Shown: positions 1-8,819, counted from the stretch's first letter. The stretch is DNA of 64,000 bases from CAWCAL01 sp963695075 (GCA_963695075.1 CAVOFR010000007.1:2136183-2200182), one strand, 5' to 3'. Program-made: numbers and translations. The notes: generated by a model not told the origin, from the sequence alone.

Positions 1-776
1 AGGCGTCGGGCCAGCCGAGCGATGCGGCGCGGGCCCGACCGGCCTCGACCATCTGGTCGGTGACCCATCGCTCGCGGAGGGCCTCGGTCTTCGCCGCGAG
101 CAGGGGGCCGCCGGCCGGACCGAGTTCGCGGCGAGCGTTCTTGGCGAAGGTCGCCAACTGGTCCGGCGTACGGCTCGCCGCCTCGGCGTCGGAGCGCACG
201 CGCCGCGCCGCGTCGACCTCGTGGCGCCAATCGACGGATACGAAATAGGGACTCTGCGAGACGGGCTCTTCGGGGGCTGACCCCCGATGATTGCCGGCGA
301 CGTAGCAGGTGGACACCGTGACGAGGTGTGGTGTCACACCGAGCTCCCCGAGTGTCGCAGCGATGCGGGAGGGACCGAGCAGGTTGACTTCGACCGCGAG
401 ATCGAGGGGGGAGTCGAACGCGACGGCGGCGGCGGAGTGCATCACTATGTCGACTTCGGTGAGGAGCCGGCGTCCCTCGTCGTCCAGGGCGAGGCCATCG
501 GTCCCGACGTCACCTGCGATGGTGGACACCCGATGCTCGACCATTTCGGCGAAGCCGTCCTTGCCCAGCTCTTCTCGCAGCCGGTCGAACGCGTCGTTGC
601 GGAAGATCTCCCGTTGGACCCGTTCGGCTGCTCCCTTGGTGCGACCGGGACGGATCAGGAGTACCAGCTCGCAGTCGGGCACCGAGCGGAGGAGCCGCTC
701 GATCAGGGCCGTGCCGAGAAATCCGGTCCCACCGGTGATGGCGATGCGCTGGTGCGCGAGCGACTTGGCGATCACG
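1..776 (-). CDS. Fatty acyl-CoA reductase-like NAD(P)-binding protein (partial)
   Basis: The gene runs off the left edge; about 258 N-terminal residues are visible. It starts at a GTG (774-776); a Rossmann motif TGGTGFLG lies at residues 14-21 and a VSTCYVAG stretch near residue 155, as in the NAD_binding_4 ('male sterility') domain that reduces fatty acyl-CoA or other thioesters. In the family this makes fatty aldehydes or alcohols, at the membrane or in the cytosol. The C-terminus, where extra domains often sit, is not visible. The nearby alkyl-DHAP synthase-like gene suggests a role in ether lipids, but other thioester reductases share this domain. Confidence 0.75.
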
Positions 777-823
777 GGTCCATCTCTAGCATCGGGACGT
801 GATGGCGGCGCAGCCCTGGTCGC

Positions 824-1915
824 TCACCGAGTGGTGCGCCGGTGCTTCCGGCGCCGCTCATGGCGTTCGATGGCCAGGGACGCCAGTTCGCTGATGAGGT
901 CGGGGTAGCTCACTCCTGAGGCCTCCCAGAGCCGGGGATACATCGAGATCGGCGTGAATCCCGGAATCGTGTTGACTTCGTTGAGCAGGAATCCGCGACC
1001 GTCGGTCTCGTAGAAGAAATCGATCCGGGCCATGCCGGTGCAGCGGAGGGCGAGGAACGCCCGGCGGGCGAGGTCCTGGACGGTCGCCAGCTCGTCGTCG
1101 CCGAGCGGTGCCGGGACGAGGAGCTCGGCCAGCCCGTCGTGGTACTTGTCGTCATAGTCGTAGAACTCGCCGCCGGGACGCACCTCGCCGGCGACGGATG
1201 CTCTCGGGTCCGCGTTGCCCAGGACGGCGACCTCTATCTCGCGTCCGACGACGGCCTCCTCGACGACGGCGACCTCGTCGTAACTGAGCGCGAGCTCGAG
1301 GGCGGAGACGAGCTCGGCGTCGTCGGCGGCCTTCGAAACGCCTACCGAGGAGCCCATGTTGGCGGGCTTCACGAACACCGGGAAGCCGAGATCGGCGGCG
1401 ACCATTCGGCGGAATGCGGCGTCGGCCGTCGTGGCGGTGGTGACCAGGTGGCGGCACTGGGGGATACCGGCCGCGGCCGTGACCTGTTTCGCCATCGCCT
1501 TGTCCATGGCCACGGCCGAGCCGAGGACACCGCTGCCGACGTAGGGGACGTCAGCCAGATCGAGGAGCCCCTGGACGGTGCCGTCCTCGCCCAGAGGGCC
1601 GTGGAGCAGCGGGATCACGACGGTGGTCAGCGGCTCGTCTGCCGGCCGCAGGACCGGGAATGGTTCCACGGTCGGGCCGCTGGCGACGATCCGCGCCGGC
1701 AGAGCTGCGGCTCCCTGTTCCAGCGCGGCGATGGCCGCATCGGCTCGCACCCAACACCCTTCCCGGGTGATACCGATGGGCACGACGTCGAATCGATTCG
1801 CATCGGCCGCAGCCAGGACGTGACGCGCTGTGACGCAGGAAACGTCATGTTCGGCTGACTGGCCACCGAAGAGAACGAGCAGTCGGACTCGTCCGGCGGG
1901 GTGTTGATCGGCCAT
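824..1915 (-). CDS. ddl: D-alanine--D-alanine ligase
   Basis: This 363-residue ATP-grasp enzyme joins two D-alanines for peptidoglycan in the cytosol. It shows the family motifs: FGGQSAEHDVS near the N-terminus, HGPLGEDGTVQG, the ATP-grasp loop KPANMGSSVGV, and the C-terminal metal/substrate segment NEVNTIPGFTPISMYP. The length is normal. The open frame continues far upstream opposite murF, but homology begins at the ATG at 1913-1915, which is chosen as the start. It diverges from murF with only 30 bp between start codons, and MurF uses the dipeptide made here. Confidence 0.95.
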   Translation of the reverse strand: MADQHPAGRVRLLVLFGGQSAEHDVSCVTARHVLAAADANRFDVVPIGITREGCWVRADAAIAALEQGAAALPARIVASGPTVEPFPVLRPADEPLTTVVIPLLHGPLGEDGTVQGLLDLADVPYVGSGVLGSAVAMDKAMAKQVTAAAGIPQCRHLVTTATTADAAFRRMVAADLGFPVFVKPANMGSSVGVSKAADDAELVSALELALSYDEVAVVEEAVVGREIEVAVLGNADPRASVAGEVRPGGEFYDYDDKYHDGLAELLVPAPLGDDELATVQDLARRAFLALRCTGMARIDFFYETDGRGFLLNEVNTIPGFTPISMYPRLWEASGVSYPDLISELASLAIERHERRRKHRRTTR

Positions 1916-1933
1916 CGGGTGCCGCTCCTGGGG

Positions 1934-1939
1934 CAGAAT
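1934..1939 (+). promoter_or_regulatory. -10 element of leaderless murF promoter
   Basis: CAGAAT stands exactly six bases before the GTG start of murF, so transcription would begin at the start codon. No Shine-Dalgarno sequence is present in the 30-bp gap. The same CAGAAT-N6-start arrangement is found before the genes at 57052 and 59115. No good -35 box is seen. Confidence 0.5.
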
Positions 1940-1945
1940 CGGTTG

Positions 1946-3301
1946 GTGCGACTGTACGCGTCCGAGATTGCCGCCGCGGCCGATGGCCGACTCCATGGAG
2001 TGGATGCCACGTTCGAGGGCGCCTCGATCGACAGCCGCAAAGTCCGGCCCGGGCAGCTCTTCGTGGCCGTGGTGGCGGAGCGTGATGGCCACGACTACAT
2101 CCCCGCCGCGGTCGAGGCGGGTGCCTCGGCGATCTTGGCTGATCGCGGGCTGGCTCATGTCAGCGTGCCGGTCGTCGAAGTGGCCGACACGGTGGGCGGC
2201 CTGGCCGCGGTCGGATCGCTGGCTCGTTCGTGTCTTCCCGATCGCGTCGTCGGCGTGACCGGCTCGGTGGGAAAGACCTCTGTGAAAGACCTCGCCGCGT
2301 CGGTACTGGCCGCTCGGTTCCGCACCGCAGCCAGTGAGCGCTCGTTCAACAACGAGCTCGGCGTCCCGCTCACCCTGTTGAACGCTCCGGGCGACTCCGA
2401 GGCCGCCGTCATCGAGATGGGGGCACGCGGGCGCGGCCACATCGCCGAGCTGTGTTCGATCGCCGCACCCACGATCGGGGTGGTGTCGGCCGTCGCCGCG
2501 GTGCACACCGAGTTGTTCGGTACCGTCGCCGGAGTGGCTCGAGCCAAGGCCGAGCTGGTCGAGGCACTGCCGGCCACCGGCTTCGCGATCCTCAACCGCG
2601 AAGATCCCTTGGTGATGGCGATGGCCGAGCGGACTGCCGCGACCGTGGTGACCTTCGGCGGTGACGGCGATGTTCGGGCCGCCGGGGTGGTGGTCGACGA
2701 CGAGCTCCGCCCGCGCTTCGACATCGAAGCCGACGGGGCCAGGGTCGCCGTACGCTTGGCGGTGAGGGGGCGGCACAACGTGAGCAACGCCCTCGCCGCA
2801 ACGGCTGTGGGGTTGGCTTGCGGGCTGGACCTCGCCGCGGTGGCCGGGGGGCTGGAGCGGGCTGTGCTCTCGCCGTGGCGGATGGAATTGCGCCGGAGCG
2901 CGTCCGGCGGGACTGTGATCAACGACGCTTACAACGCGAATCCGGTGTCGATGCGAGCCGGTCTCGACTCGCTGGCCGAGCTCGGAGCCTCACGCCGGGT
3001 CGCCGTGCTCGGCCCGATGGGTGAGCTCGGCGACGACTCCGAAGGGGCGCACCGCGAGGTCGCCGAACACGCGGCATCCCTCGGCATCGACGTGATCGCC
3101 GTGGCGGCACCGGCCTACGGGGCAACAGCCCGTCACGTCCCGACGCTCGAGGCTGCCGCGGCGGAGTTGGGGACCGTCGGAGCTGACGCTGCCGTGCTGA
3201 TCAAGGCCAGTCGGGCCGTCGGCCTCGAGCGGCTGGCCGACGAGCTGGCTCCGCCCACCACCTCGGTTGGCCCACCCCCGGGAGGGTCACGCCAGGTGTG
3301 A
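1946..3301 (+). CDS. murF: UDP-N-acetylmuramoyl-tripeptide--D-alanyl-D-alanine ligase
   Basis: MurF attaches the D-Ala-D-Ala made by Ddl to the UDP-MurNAc tripeptide in the cytosol. The 451-residue protein has the Mur ligase order: an N-terminal substrate domain (GASIDSRKVRPGQLF), an ATP-binding loop GVTGSVGKTS near residue 105, the SFNNELGVPLTLL segment, and the C-terminal DAYNANPVSM and VLGPMGELG motifs. The GTG at 1946 is preferred to an upstream in-frame GTG at 1901, because homology starts at VRLYASEIA and a -10 box fits a leaderless start there. Confidence 0.95.
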   Translation: MRLYASEIAAAADGRLHGVDATFEGASIDSRKVRPGQLFVAVVAERDGHDYIPAAVEAGASAILADRGLAHVSVPVVEVADTVGGLAAVGSLARSCLPDRVVGVTGSVGKTSVKDLAASVLAARFRTAASERSFNNELGVPLTLLNAPGDSEAAVIEMGARGRGHIAELCSIAAPTIGVVSAVAAVHTELFGTVAGVARAKAELVEALPATGFAILNREDPLVMAMAERTAATVVTFGGDGDVRAAGVVVDDELRPRFDIEADGARVAVRLAVRGRHNVSNALAATAVGLACGLDLAAVAGGLERAVLSPWRMELRRSASGGTVINDAYNANPVSMRAGLDSLAELGASRRVAVLGPMGELGDDSEGAHREVAEHAASLGIDVIAVAAPAYGATARHVPTLEAAAAELGTVGADAAVLIKASRAVGLERLADELAPPTTSVGPPPGGSRQV

Positions 3302-3325
3302 GCGATCCCGACTAGCGTACGTTCG

Positions 3326-3354
3326 GGAGACGGTGCCTGGCGGTTGGCGTCTCC
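3326..3354 (+). terminator. Hairpin downstream of murF
   Basis: GGAGACG at 3326-3332 pairs with CGTCTCC at 3348-3354 across a 15-base loop, 25 bases after the murF stop. There is no T-tract, so termination here is only a possibility. Confidence 0.3.
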
Positions 3355-3431
3355 TCATCGGTGGGGCCGCTTGCCTCTCGGGTGGTGAAGCGAGCGACAT
3401 TTGGGCGGGCAGAACGGGTTGAGACCTTCGG

Positions 3432-3581
3432 ATGAACGATCTCACGGTAATTGCGCTCTTGTTGGGTGGCGGTGCGGCCCTCGTGGCCGCGGCTCTGCTG
3501 GTCGTGATGCCGGCCCGCCTCTTCCGGGCGGGTAAGGAGCTCGGATCAGGCCAGGACCAGGTCGGCCGCGGTCCGCAGTAG
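3432..3581 (+). CDS. Small single-span membrane protein (hypothetical)
   Basis: A 49-residue reading frame begins MNDLTVIALLLGG, contains one hydrophobic segment (about residues 5-28), and ends in a short basic and polar tail. Its last 36 bases overlap the end of the convergent LLM gene. No Shine-Dalgarno sequence is clear and no family is recognised. The alanine/leucine-rich content could arise by chance in GC-rich DNA, so this is a weak call. Confidence 0.3.
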   Translation: MNDLTVIALLLGGGAALVAAALLVVMPARLFRAGKELGSGQDQVGRGPQ

Positions 3582-4559
3582 ACCGATGTCGCCCCCGGTT
3601 GTCGTCAGCAGCGTGGTCACCGGGCTGGCTCTCCAAGCGTCCAGCCGTTCCCGAATGCGGTCGAGCGGCCCGCAGAGGGAGATCGCGTCTGCGAACTCGT
3701 CGGGGACCGCTGCGACGGCCTCGTCGCGTCTGCCGTCCATGAACAGCTGCTGGATGTGGAGGGCCTCCTCCACGTAGCCGAATCGCTCCATCAACTTGGT
3801 GTGGTAGTTCTGACCCTCGGCGCCCATGCCCCCGATGTAGAAACCCACCATCATCTTCACCGGCAGGAGCGCAGCATCCAGGTCGTCGTTGACGTTCATC
3901 TGGACCATGGCCGCGATGTCGAAGCCGTCTCGGGCACCCGCCAACTGCTCGGCGTAGACCTCCTGATGGAACGGGCTGTAGTAGAGGGGCAGCCAGCCGT
4001 CGGCGATCTCAGCGGTCTGGGCGACGTTCTTGGGACCTTCCGCTCCGAGGTAGATGGGGACCTCCCGCCGGAGAGGATGGGTGATGGGCTTGAGCGCCTT
4101 GCCCAGCCCTACCGACCCGGGGCCGTGGTACGGGTGCTGGTAGAAGTCTCCGTCGAACTCCACCGGAGCCTCGCGGGCCAGGGCCCGACGGATGATCTCG
4201 ACGTACTCGCGTGTGCGGGCCAACGGCCGGTTCGAGGGCTGGCCATACCAGCCCTCGACCACTTGGGGTCCGGAGACGCCGAGACCGAGGATGACCCGGC
4301 CACCCGAGAGATGGTCGAGGGTGAGCACGTGCATGGCGGTGGCGGTTGGAGTGCGGGCGGCGAGCTGCACGACCGCGGTGCCGAGCTTGATTCGTTCGGT
4401 GTGGCCGGCCAGGTAGGCCAGCGGTCCGAAGGCGTCGGAACCCCAGGCTTCGCTGGTCCATACCGAGTCGTACCCGAGCCGTTCGGCCTCCTGGGTCGTT
4501 TCGATCAGGTTGGGCGGTGGGAGTTGACCCCAGTAGCCCCAGATGAGTCCCAGTTTCAT
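3546..4559 (-). CDS. LLM-class F420-dependent oxidoreductase
   Basis: This 337-residue protein starts MKLGLIWGYWG and follows the luciferase-like TIM-barrel pattern: ERLGYDSVWTSEAWG near residue 30, TAVVQLAARTPTATAMH, then GRVILGLGVSGPQVVEGWYG. Actinobacterial members use coenzyme F420 for hydride transfer to varied substrates; the substrate here cannot be read from sequence. The start is the ATG at 4557-4559; upstream residues in the same frame are the antisense of the neighbouring gene. It diverges from the 2-hydroxyacid dehydrogenase across a region holding a large inverted repeat. Confidence 0.9.
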   Translation of the reverse strand: MKLGLIWGYWGQLPPPNLIETTQEAERLGYDSVWTSEAWGSDAFGPLAYLAGHTERIKLGTAVVQLAARTPTATAMHVLTLDHLSGGRVILGLGVSGPQVVEGWYGQPSNRPLARTREYVEIIRRALAREAPVEFDGDFYQHPYHGPGSVGLGKALKPITHPLRREVPIYLGAEGPKNVAQTAEIADGWLPLYYSPFHQEVYAEQLAGARDGFDIAAMVQMNVNDDLDAALLPVKMMVGFYIGGMGAEGQNYHTKLMERFGYVEEALHIQQLFMDGRRDEAVAAVPDEFADAISLCGPLDRIRERLDAWRASPVTTLLTTTGGDIGLLRTAADLVLA

Positions 4560-4590
4560 GGTTCGTGTCTCCCGATGCGTCGCGGTTCGG

Positions 4591-4641
4591 CGAACTTTGG
4601 GCATCGGCCCCTCACCGGTCCGGGTGAATGCCCAAAGTTCG
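4591..4641. promoter_or_regulatory. Long inverted repeat in divergent promoter region
   Basis: The arms CGAACTTTGGGCAT (4591-4604) and ATGCCCAAAGTTCG (4628-4641) are perfect inverted copies separated by 23 bases. They lie in the 117-bp gap between two divergent genes. The AT-rich arm core stands out from the local GC-rich sequence. A pair of operator half-sites shared by both genes is the simplest reading; a hairpin in either transcript is the alternative. Confidence 0.6.
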
Positions 4642-4676
4642 GCTTGCGTGGCTCGATGATACGGTGCGGCGCGGTG

Positions 4677-5597
4677 ATGGCTACCCAACGGCCCCGCGTG
4701 GCGATCGGACCCGAGCCCGTTCGCCACTGGGTCCGGGACGCCGTCGCGGCCGGCGGGGCCGAGATCGTGTCGATCGAGGACGCCGATGCGCTGGTCTGGG
4801 CCAGGCCGACCGGCGCCGATGAACTGGTCGCCACGCTGGTCGAGGCTCCCCTCGTGCGGTGGGTTCAGACCCCCTATGCCGGCGTCGAGCCCTTGATCCA
4901 CATCATGGACGACGGGCGGACCTGGACCTGCGGCAAGGGGGTCTATGCCGCTCCCGTGGCCGAACACGCTCTGATGCTGGCGTTGGCCGGCATGCGGGGC
5001 ATGGGCGTCTACGCGCGCGCCCGGACCTGGGAGCCGCCGTTGGGTGTCAACCTGGTCGGCGCCCGTGTGGCCATCCTCGGAGGCGGTGGTATCGCTGCGT
5101 CACTGCTCGGCCTGCTGGCGCCGTTCGGCTGCAACACGACCGTGGTGCGTCGATCCGGGGCGGCGATGGCGGGTGCCGACCGCGTGGAGAGCCCGGACGC
5201 ACTCCCCGACCTGCTCGCCACCACCGACCTGCTGGTCCTGGCTCTCGCCCTCACCGCCGAGACCGAGGGGATCATCGGCGCCGCCGAGTTGGACGCCCTA
5301 CCCGAGCACGCGTGGCTGGTCAACGTCGCCCGAGGCCGCCACGTCGATACTGACGCCCTCGTGGCCGCCCTTGCCCGGGGGACGATCGGCGGTGCGGGCC
5401 TCGACGTCGTCGAGCCGGAGCCGCTGCCCGACCACCATCCGCTCTGGGACGAACCCCGGTGTCTGCTCACTCCCCATGTGGGCAACACACCCCGGATGGC
5501 CGTGCCACTCCTCAGCGCTCGGATCACCGAGAACGTCCGCCGCTTCGGTGCCGGCGAGCCCTTGATCGGGCTGGTCGATCCGGTGCAGGGCTACTGA
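4677..5597 (+). CDS. D-isomer-specific 2-hydroxyacid dehydrogenase
   Basis: This 306-residue NAD(P)-dependent enzyme interconverts a 2-hydroxyacid and a 2-oxoacid. The NAD fold begins at ARVAILGGGGIAASLLGLL. The catalytic set is readable: Arg in LVNVARGRHVDTDAL, Glu in GLDVVEPEPLP and His in LLTPHVGNTP. The N-terminal substrate domain is short compared with phosphoglycerate dehydrogenase. The ATG at 4677 is chosen; a GTG three bases earlier is possible. The substrate is unknown. The shared divergent control region with the LLM gene suggests co-regulation. Confidence 0.9.
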   Translation: MATQRPRVAIGPEPVRHWVRDAVAAGGAEIVSIEDADALVWARPTGADELVATLVEAPLVRWVQTPYAGVEPLIHIMDDGRTWTCGKGVYAAPVAEHALMLALAGMRGMGVYARARTWEPPLGVNLVGARVAILGGGGIAASLLGLLAPFGCNTTVVRRSGAAMAGADRVESPDALPDLLATTDLLVLALALTAETEGIIGAAELDALPEHAWLVNVARGRHVDTDALVAALARGTIGGAGLDVVEPEPLPDHHPLWDEPRCLLTPHVGNTPRMAVPLLSARITENVRRFGAGEPLIGLVDPVQGY

Positions 5598-5978
5598 CGC
5601 TCCGACGGGTGGGGGCCCAAACGCGCCGCAGCCACCGGCTGCGCCGCTCTCGGTCGGACGAACCTGGTGTGCTTCGTGTCGTGCTTCTCGATCGCACAGC
5701 AGCAGCGACGGCTACGAGAAGAGAGGACGGCGATGCGCATCCGATGCTCGTTTGGAGCGGGTCAGGCGATGGCCACGGGTCCCGTGTACCCGAGCGGCGG
5801 AGCCCGGGTGTAGGCCTAGGCGGGCGGAGATCGTTCGACTTCTCGACCCATGGTTCCGGTTGACCTCCTTGTGATCTCGTGGTGATCGGGAGCTATTCCG
5901 GTGCCCCGCGAGGGGCATGTCGCGATCCTGCGCCGCGGAGCGGAGCGTGTCAAGCGCCAACTCCGGCGGAGATCGCCT
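5598..5978. other. Intergenic region between convergent genes
   Basis: The only structures seen in these 381 bases are short hairpins: CGCAGCC/GGCTGCG at 5627-5643 (30 bases after the dehydrogenase stop) and TGCCCC/GGGGCA at 5902-5917 (downstream of the minus-strand flavoprotein). No convincing coding frame and no RNA family that I recognise is present. Confidence 0.5.
5627..5643 (+). terminator. GC-rich hairpin after 2-hydroxyacid dehydrogenase
   Basis: CGCAGCC and GGCTGCG form a perfect 7-bp stem with the loop ACC, 30 bases past the stop codon. No T-run follows, so it is at best a weak intrinsic terminator of the GC-rich type. Confidence 0.35.
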
Positions 5979-7601
5979 TCACAAGCTGACGATGACACCG
6001 GGGTTGAGGATGCCGGCGGGGTCGAGCGCTCGTTTCGCCGCGGTCAGGGCTCGACCGACCGGTTCGGGCCGTTGCTCGGCGTACCAGCGGTGGTGGTCGC
6101 GTCCCACCGCGTGGTGGTGGGTGATGGTGCCGCCGGCGCTCAGCAATGCATGGCCGAACGCGGCCTTGATCTCATCCCACATGGCCACTTCGCTTCCGGG
6201 TCGACCCGGAGCGATGACGCTGAAGTACGGGGCGGGTCCATCGGGGTACACATGGGTGAATCGGCAGGTGATCCAGCCCCCCGGCCCGCAGACCTCGTCC
6301 AGGACGCGTCGGCCGGTTTCCATGATCTGTGCGTGCAGGTCGGCGAAGCGGTCCCAGGTGCAAGCCGTTTCGAACGTCTCGACGATTGCGCTCATGCGGA
6401 CGAGGGCGTCGCGTCCGTAGGGGGCACGGAGGAAGGAGTTGCGCCAAGCACCGACCGCTCCGTCGCTGGTCGTCTCGTCGTCGGGTCCGCTGCGCTTGAC
6501 CTCGGAGCGGACGACACCCCGGTGGTCGGCGACGAGCTCTAGGGCGCGGTCCATCCACCCGTCGAGTGGGTGATCGGCACTCTCGAAACCCAGCACGAGC
6601 AGGGCCGAACCGTCCTCGACCCCTGCTCCGGTCATCGCCTCGACCGGATCGAGGAGGCGACAGTTGGTCGGGAAGAGGCCCGACTGGGAGAGCGCCCTGA
6701 CGGCCTCGGAGCCGCTGGCCAGGTCGGGGAAATGGGCGCCGGCCGAAGCCTTCCAGCGGGGGCGATCCTGGATCCTCATCCAGGCCTCGGTGATGATGCC
6801 GAGCGAGCCCTCCGAGCCGCAGAAGAGGCGATCGGGGGAGGGACCGGCCCCCGACCCCGGGAGCCGGGCGGACTCGCTGATACCGGTCGGCGTAACGACG
6901 CGCATCGACTCGAGGAGGTCCTCGATGTGGGTGTAGACGGTGGCGTAGTGGCCGCCGGACCGCGTGGCGAGCCAGCCGCCGAGGGTCGAGAACTCGAAGG
7001 ACTGGGGGAAGTGGCGGAGCGTGTAGCCGTGGGGTCGCAGCTGGTCCTCGAGGGTCGGTCCGAGCGCCCCGGCCTGGATTCGAGCGGCGCGTGAGACGGG
7101 GTCGATCTCGAGGACCCGGTCCAGGCCTGTGAGATCGATGCTGATCGCACCGGCGAAGTCATCGCCCACGTCGGCCTCGACGCCGCCGACGACCGAGGAG
7201 CCGCCCCCGTAGGGGATGGCCGCGATGTGATCGTCGCTGCACCAGTCGAGCAGCGCGACCACCTCGGTCTCCGAGGTGGGAAAGGCCACTAGATCGGGCG
7301 GATGTTCGAGTTGTCCCTGGAAACCGCGTACCACGTCGCGATACGACTTGCCGTGGGTGTGGGACGCTCGGGCGTAGGGACTGCCGTCGACGATGCCGGC
7401 CAGTGCGGTAGGCGCGCTGACCAGAGGGGCGGGGAGCTCGAGCTGCTCGAGGGTGGGGGGCGATGCCAGCGGACGGTCGACGCCGAAGCTGGCGGCCACT
7501 GCCGCGCAGAGCTTCTGAGCGGTCGGTTCGTCGAGGGCCTGATCGTCCCAACCCCAGCCCCACCAGTTGCGACGTCGGGTAGTGCGATCGGGTCCTGTCA
7601 T
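5979..7601 (-). CDS. Alkyldihydroxyacetonephosphate synthase-like FAD enzyme
   Basis: The protein has 540 residues. It opens with RNWWGWGWDD, carries a PCMH-type FAD domain (PYGGGSSVVGG, GALGPTLEDQL, LGGWLATRSGG, FCGSEGSLGIITEAWMRI) and ends with the HHHAVGRDH motif at residues 495-503. A triple histidine of this kind is an active-site hallmark of alkyl-DHAP synthase, which swaps the acyl chain of acyl-DHAP for a fatty alcohol and makes the ether bond. The start ATG overlaps the stop of the zinc-ribbon gene (ATGA), so the two are one operon. Other FAD-linked oxidases share the fold, but the motif set favours AGPS. Confidence 0.85.
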   Translation of the reverse strand: MTGPDRTTRRRNWWGWGWDDQALDEPTAQKLCAAVAASFGVDRPLASPPTLEQLELPAPLVSAPTALAGIVDGSPYARASHTHGKSYRDVVRGFQGQLEHPPDLVAFPTSETEVVALLDWCSDDHIAAIPYGGGSSVVGGVEADVGDDFAGAISIDLTGLDRVLEIDPVSRAARIQAGALGPTLEDQLRPHGYTLRHFPQSFEFSTLGGWLATRSGGHYATVYTHIEDLLESMRVVTPTGISESARLPGSGAGPSPDRLFCGSEGSLGIITEAWMRIQDRPRWKASAGAHFPDLASGSEAVRALSQSGLFPTNCRLLDPVEAMTGAGVEDGSALLVLGFESADHPLDGWMDRALELVADHRGVVRSEVKRSGPDDETTSDGAVGAWRNSFLRAPYGRDALVRMSAIVETFETACTWDRFADLHAQIMETGRRVLDEVCGPGGWITCRFTHVYPDGPAPYFSVIAPGRPGSEVAMWDEIKAAFGHALLSAGGTITHHHAVGRDHHRWYAEQRPEPVGRALTAAKRALDPAGILNPGVIVSL

Positions 7602-7912
7602 GCCGGGAGCTCGTCGGGGGGAAGGGGGGAGTTGGTCATGTTCACGTCGGCCAGCCGCTCGGCGTCGCACTCCGGGCAGAGGTGGACCACCCTGAGCGAC
7701 TGAATCGACAGTTGCGTTCCCCTGGACTTGTCGAGGACGGCCTGCATGGCGGCACGGACGTCGGTGCTTCCACAGGTGGGACAACGGGGGCTGGGGTCGC
7801 GGTCCCACGCGAGGCCGCACCGGCCGCAGGTGATGGCGATGACTCCATCGCCGGGCCGGCCGGCCAGATCCTCGTCCTCCCCGCAGCTCGGACAGGCGAT
7901 CTCAAAGCTCAT
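7598..7912 (-). CDS. Zinc-ribbon protein
   Basis: This 104-residue protein has several CxxC pairs: CPSCG, CGRCG, CPTCG and CPEC. It therefore probably holds two zinc ribbons. Its stop overlaps the start of the AGPS-like gene by 4 bp, implying translational coupling. It diverges from the DnaJ-domain gene. The function is not known; a rubredoxin-like or nucleic-acid-binding role would both fit. Confidence 0.75.
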   Translation of the reverse strand: MSFEIACPSCGEDEDLAGRPGDGVIAITCGRCGLAWDRDPSPRCPTCGSTDVRAAMQAVLDKSRGTQLSIQSLRVVHLCPECDAERLADVNMTNSPLPPDELPA

Positions 7913-7960
7913 GATGCGAGCGTAGGTCGCGACACGCCACAATCGGGCCGTGATGTGCCG

Positions 7961-8602
7961 GTGACCCGAGATGCATACGCCGTCCTCGGCGTGGACCCCG
8001 ATGCGACCCAGGAGGAGCTGCGCGAGTCCTTCCGCGGGCTGGCAGCCGGACTCCATCCCGATCGTCACCTCGGCGATCCGGTGGCAGAACAGGATCAGAT
8101 CGCAGCGAGGATGGCCGAGATCACCGACGCCTGGCGCCAGCTGTCCACTCCTGAGCGCCGGGCTGCGTACGATCTGGTTCGCGCCCGGGAGGTGTCCGCT
8201 CCGGAGGATGTACCCGCGTCGGTGCGAGCAACAGGTGGTCGCCGCCCGCCTCGGCCGCGTCCCGTGGTCGAGCGGGGGAGGCGGTGGTCGGATCTGGTGC
8301 TACGGCCCACGGTACTGATGGTGGCCGGACTCGCCCTCCTGATCGGCATCGGCGTCGCTGCTGTGGTCGCGGCCGTCGGCGACGGGGGAGGGTCGTCGTT
8401 GTCCGAAGACGACGTAGTGGGCCGCTGCGTCTGGATCAGCGAGGATCAGCTGGTCCGATTCGCCCCCGCCGGGTGCGGGATCGACACCCCGGTCGTCGTC
8501 GCGAGGGTCTTCGATCCCGACAGCTGCGGCGGCGACACGGTTGCGGCGCGTCTGACCGAAGCCCCCGACCTCATCGTGTGTCTGGCTCTACCCACTTCCT
8601 GA
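7961..8602 (+). CDS. J-domain membrane protein
   Basis: The 213-residue protein begins with a DnaJ J-domain (residues 4-65) containing the HPD triad at 32-34 that stimulates Hsp70. A basic proline-rich linker leads to one membrane span (LMVAGLALLIGIGVAAVVAAV, about residues 123-143) and an outer domain of about 65 residues with three cysteines. This is a membrane-tethered co-chaperone rather than classical DnaJ, since no Gly/Phe or zinc-finger region is present. The GTG at 7961 is used; a GTG two codons earlier is possible. Confidence 0.8.
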   Translation: MTRDAYAVLGVDPDATQEELRESFRGLAAGLHPDRHLGDPVAEQDQIAARMAEITDAWRQLSTPERRAAYDLVRAREVSAPEDVPASVRATGGRRPPRPRPVVERGRRWSDLVLRPTVLMVAGLALLIGIGVAAVVAAVGDGGGSSLSEDDVVGRCVWISEDQLVRFAPAGCGIDTPVVVARVFDPDSCGGDTVAARLTEAPDLIVCLALPTS

Positions 8603-8615
8603 GTGCCGATTCGAG

Positions 8616-8819
8616 TCAGGCGCTCGGCCTGCCCCGGGCCGGGCCGACCAACGACCAGACAAGACCGATGAGCACTCCCAGCACGATGATCACATAGGGC
8701 GTGAGCGTGCCGATGGCGATCTCGGAATAGGTGAACAGCAGAACGGCGACGCCGATGCCGAACAGCAGGCCGCTGAAGACACCGAGGACGGGGCGACGGG
8801 ACTTCCTGTAGTTGCTCAC
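8616..8819 (-). CDS. Small two-span membrane protein
   Basis: This 67-residue protein has a basic start (SNYRKSRRP) and two hydrophobic segments (about residues 11-30 and 37-58). A strong AAAGGAGA site precedes the GTG start, and the GTG overlaps the TGA of the upstream envelope gene (GTGA), so the two are coupled. No function is recognised. Confidence 0.75.
   Translation of the reverse strand: MSNYRKSRRPVLGVFSGLLFGIGVAVLLFTYSEIAIGTLTPYVIIVLGVLIGLVWSLVGPARGRPSA

Noticed and set aside
287..908. Two plus-strand frames of 171 and 199 residues near the left edge
   Set aside because: They are antisense to the acyl-CoA reductase-like gene, which has clear Rossmann motifs on the minus strand.
1916..2776. 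N-terminal extension of the Ddl frame to 650 residues
   Set aside because: The extra sequence is the antisense of murF and lacks protein character; Ddl homology begins at 1915.
5598..5978. A riboswitch, SRP or RNase P RNA in the gap after the 2-hydroxyacid dehydrogenase
   Set aside because: None of the conserved cores of these RNAs could be found; only short hairpins are present.
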